From Bog-950 sp035299425 (GTDB lineage: Bacteria; Bacteroidota; Bacteroidia; Chitinophagales; LD1), in NCBI GenBank assembly GCA_035299425.1, contig DATGWP010000232.1, positions 38,440 to 102,439 on the forward strand: a DNA stretch of 64,000 nucleotides, read 5' to 3'. This document shows positions 62,480-64,000 of the stretch, one piece after another. Position numbers and translations under genes: made by a program. How positions within the stretch are numbered: position 1 is the stretch's first letter; every line of letters begins with the position of its first letter. The notes under the pieces are model-generated. The model saw only the letters and a list, made by a program, of their open reading frames with translations, had not been told where the DNA came from and did no database searches.

Positions 62480-62860
62480 ATGAATTTTCCGGCAGATTTG
62501 AAATACAGCAAAGAACACGAGTGGGTTCGTGTAGAAGGCAACACTGGCACCATAGGCATTACCGATTTTGCACAGAAAGAACTGGGCGATATTGTATATG
62601 TAGAAATTGAAACGGTAGGCGATACCATTGAGAAGGATGCTGTTTTCGGAACCGTAGAAGCGGTTAAAACCGTATCGGATTTATTTATGCCGGTGGGTGG
62701 TAAAATAGTAGCTAAAAATGAAGCGCTGAATGATGCACCAGAAGCAGTAAACAGCGACCCGTACAACAGCGGCTGGATGATTAAAATAGAATTCAGCGAT
62801 GCATCGCAACTAGAAGGCCTGATGGATGCAGAGACGTATAAAAAACATGTAGGGGCGTAA
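62480..62860 (+). CDS. gcvH: Glycine cleavage system H protein
   Basis: The H protein carries the lipoyl arm that shuttles the aminomethyl group between the P, T and L proteins. ATG 62480 (MNFPADLKYSKEHEWVRVEG) gives 126 residues and the family start; the frame is open further upstream. The lipoylated Lys is in TVEAVKTVSDL, with FAQKELGDIVYVEI and PYNSGWMIKIEF completing the fold. The sprA-gcvH adjacency is common in the group. Confidence 0.96.
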   Translation: MNFPADLKYSKEHEWVRVEGNTGTIGITDFAQKELGDIVYVEIETVGDTIEKDAVFGTVEAVKTVSDLFMPVGGKIVAKNEALNDAPEAVNSDPYNSGWMIKIEFSDASQLEGLMDAETYKKHVGA

Positions 62861-62962
62861 CCCTCCTAAATCCTCCCTATAGGGAGGACTTCAACAGCCG
62901 AAAGCAACCTCATCCTAAATCCTTCTCCTTAAGGAGAAGGACTTAAACAGCCGAAATACAAT
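62858..62962. repeat. Palindromic modules with 'aacagcc' spacers after gcvH
   Basis: TCCTCCCTATAGGGAGGA and CCTTCTCCTTAAGGAGAAGG are perfect palindromes, each followed by CTT(A/C)AACAGCCGAAA. The second matches the AATCCTTCTTCAAAGGAGAAGG module at 3.1 kb. The VanZ-like gene starts directly after. Confidence 0.75.
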
Positions 62963-62965
62963 CAG

Positions 62966-63334
62966 TTGAACTCTTTTATAAAATATAACTGGCCGTCCAT
63001 TTTATGGGCGGCTTTTATTTTGGTGCTGTGCCTAATGCCGGGCAAAGACCTGCCAAGTGTTTCAATTTTTGAAGCAGATAAAATCGGGCATTTTTTTGTG
63101 TACCTGGTGTTAGCGTTCCTGATGTGGTATGGATGGAAAAAGCAAAATGCGTTTCAGTGGTTACAAAAAAATGCGTTTGTAAAAATCCTTCTGATTACTG
63201 CTGTGTACGGGTTTGCGGTAGAAATAATGCAGGAAACATTAACCGCCGATAGGCACTTTGATTTGCTGGATGCACTGGCTAACAGTACAGGAGCAGTTGC
63301 AGGAAGTTTAATAAGCGTTAAACTCTTCAAATAA
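62966..63334 (+). CDS. VanZ-like family membrane protein
   Basis: A 122-residue protein with about four transmembrane helices. The VanZ-like pattern is KIGHFFVYLVLAFLMWYGWK in the middle and YGFAVEIMQETLTADRHFDLLDALANSTGAVAGSL at the end, where an E.x.Q.....R..d..D...N..G motif is typical. TTG 62966 is the start that fits (N-S-F-I-K-Y-N-W). In enterococci VanZ affects teicoplanin resistance; the general function of the family is unknown. It is placed after gcvH on the same strand. Confidence 0.85.
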   Translation: MNSFIKYNWPSILWAAFILVLCLMPGKDLPSVSIFEADKIGHFFVYLVLAFLMWYGWKKQNAFQWLQKNAFVKILLITAVYGFAVEIMQETLTADRHFDLLDALANSTGAVAGSLISVKLFK

Positions 63335-63361
63335 CTCGGCCATCATTTTTATCTTCATCCG

Positions 63362-64000
63362 GTGAAAAAAATCATTCTATCACTTACTGTTTTAGTGGCA
63401 TTAACCCTAACCGGTTATGCGCAGGCCGGCCGCGATGAAACACTGGCTGCCAGCTATCTGCAAAATGGTGAGTTTGATAAGGCTGCAGAGCTATACCAAA
63501 ACCTTTGGGAGAAGAGCAACTACGATCTTAAATACTATCAGCCCCTGTACAAAAGCCTTTTACAGCTTAAGAAATTTGATGAGCTGGAGAAAGTGATAAA
63601 AAAGGAGCTTAAGAAAAACGACAATGCTGCCCAATACCTGATAGACCTGGGCTATATGTACTCGCAGGTGCCTAATCCGGATAAGGCAAAAGAACAGTTT
63701 GAGAAAGCCATGAAAGATTTGAAGCCTTATGAGGTTTCTATCCGTGCTTTGGCAAACGCATTTGAAGCATACCGGTTATTCGATTATGTAATTGCGGTGT
63801 ACGAGCGTGGAGGCAAGCTATCGCACAATGAAGGTTACTTTAGTTTTGAATTGTCGCAGGCTTATTTGAAAAAAGGAGATGTAGCCAATACCGTTAAATA
63901 CTACCTGATAAATCTTGAATCGAACCCGCAGAACATGCAGACGATTAAGAATACAGTGCAAACATCGCGCGAGGAAGAGAAATTGCTGGCTGAACTTGAA
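63362..64000 (+). CDS. TPR-repeat secreted protein, cut by the window end
   Basis: The frame starts at GTG 63362 with a signal peptide (KKIILSLTVLVALTLTGYAQ) and is open to the last base, giving 213 residues. TPR-like repeats are visible (LAASYLQNGEFDKAAELYQN, YLIDLGYMYSQVPNPDKAKE, FSFELSQAYLKKGDVANTVK). The protein is probably longer than seen. It lies 27 bases after the VanZ-like gene and may be cotranscribed. Function unknown. Confidence 0.85.
   Translation, partial: MKKIILSLTVLVALTLTGYAQAGRDETLAASYLQNGEFDKAAELYQNLWEKSNYDLKYYQPLYKSLLQLKKFDELEKVIKKELKKNDNAAQYLIDLGYMYSQVPNPDKAKEQFEKAMKDLKPYEVSIRALANAFEAYRLFDYVIAVYERGGKLSHNEGYFSFELSQAYLKKGDVANTVKYYLINLESNPQNMQTIKNTVQTSREEEKLLAELE

Noticed and set aside
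1..64000. CRISPR array or prophage
   Set aside because: Repeats are palindromic and irregularly spaced without unique spacers of constant length, and no phage structural genes are recognised.

Overview
The window is chromosomal DNA of a Bacteroidota bacterium. The evidence is a 2,576-residue SprA (the type IX secretion translocon), a secreted protein with a type IX C-terminal sorting domain, the uppS-bamA-ompH cluster, DUF4292 and DUF6089 family genes, and promoters of the TTTG/TAnnTTTG type. A Chitinophagales- or Sphingobacteriales-like lineage is plausible, but the sequence alone does not settle the class. No tRNA, rRNA, CRISPR array, transposase or integrase was seen.

Layout. 0-3 kb: membrane proteins, including DUF1361 and DUF4173 types. 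3-5.7 kb: a ferritin-like protein convergent with a thioredoxin-fold protein, then a membrane protein. 5.7-13.4 kb, minus strand: an envelope cluster with murI, three OmpH/Skp-like periplasmic chaperones, bamA, uppS and a DUF6089 outer-membrane protein. bamA appears to start at CTG. 13.5-20.7 kb: an accessory block with a type IX cargo protein, unknown proteins, and a signalling cassette (LytTR protein, receiver protein, receiver-PAS-histidine kinase, ArsR-type regulator). It lies between the DUF6089 gene and nadK, which I recall as close neighbours in related genomes. 20.7-26.8 kb: nadK, prfA, an omega-amidase/aminotransferase pair and manC.

26.8-36.4 kb is an AT-richer accessory island between manC and recQ, all on the plus strand. 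It holds a 245-residue unknown, a 1,094-residue unknown closely followed by a patatin-like phospholipase, a membrane-anchored unknown, a lipoprotein, and a second patatin split by a -1 frameshift at an A7 run. This is the best candidate for an undescribed system: two lipid-hydrolase paralogs with intact catalytic motifs, conserved-looking partners, and no mobility genes.

36.5-64 kb returns to core genes: recQ, scpA, a YbhN-type membrane protein, rnhB flanked by duplicated MORN-repeat genes, then a plus-strand run of flippase, dut, sugar nucleotidyltransferase, TPR protein, DUF4292 lipoprotein-like protein, EnvC-like activator, tatA, gatA, ruvA, sprA, gcvH, a VanZ-like gene and a TPR protein running off the end. 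Together these cover envelope assembly (BamA, UppS, MurI, EnvC, flippase), protein export (TatA, SprA) and nucleotide and translation housekeeping.

Intergenic DNA is rich in palindromic repeats of several families. One 320-bp array is bounded by near-perfect inverted repeats and holds an exact 52-nt direct duplication. All functions are read from motifs by eye; no database search was run.
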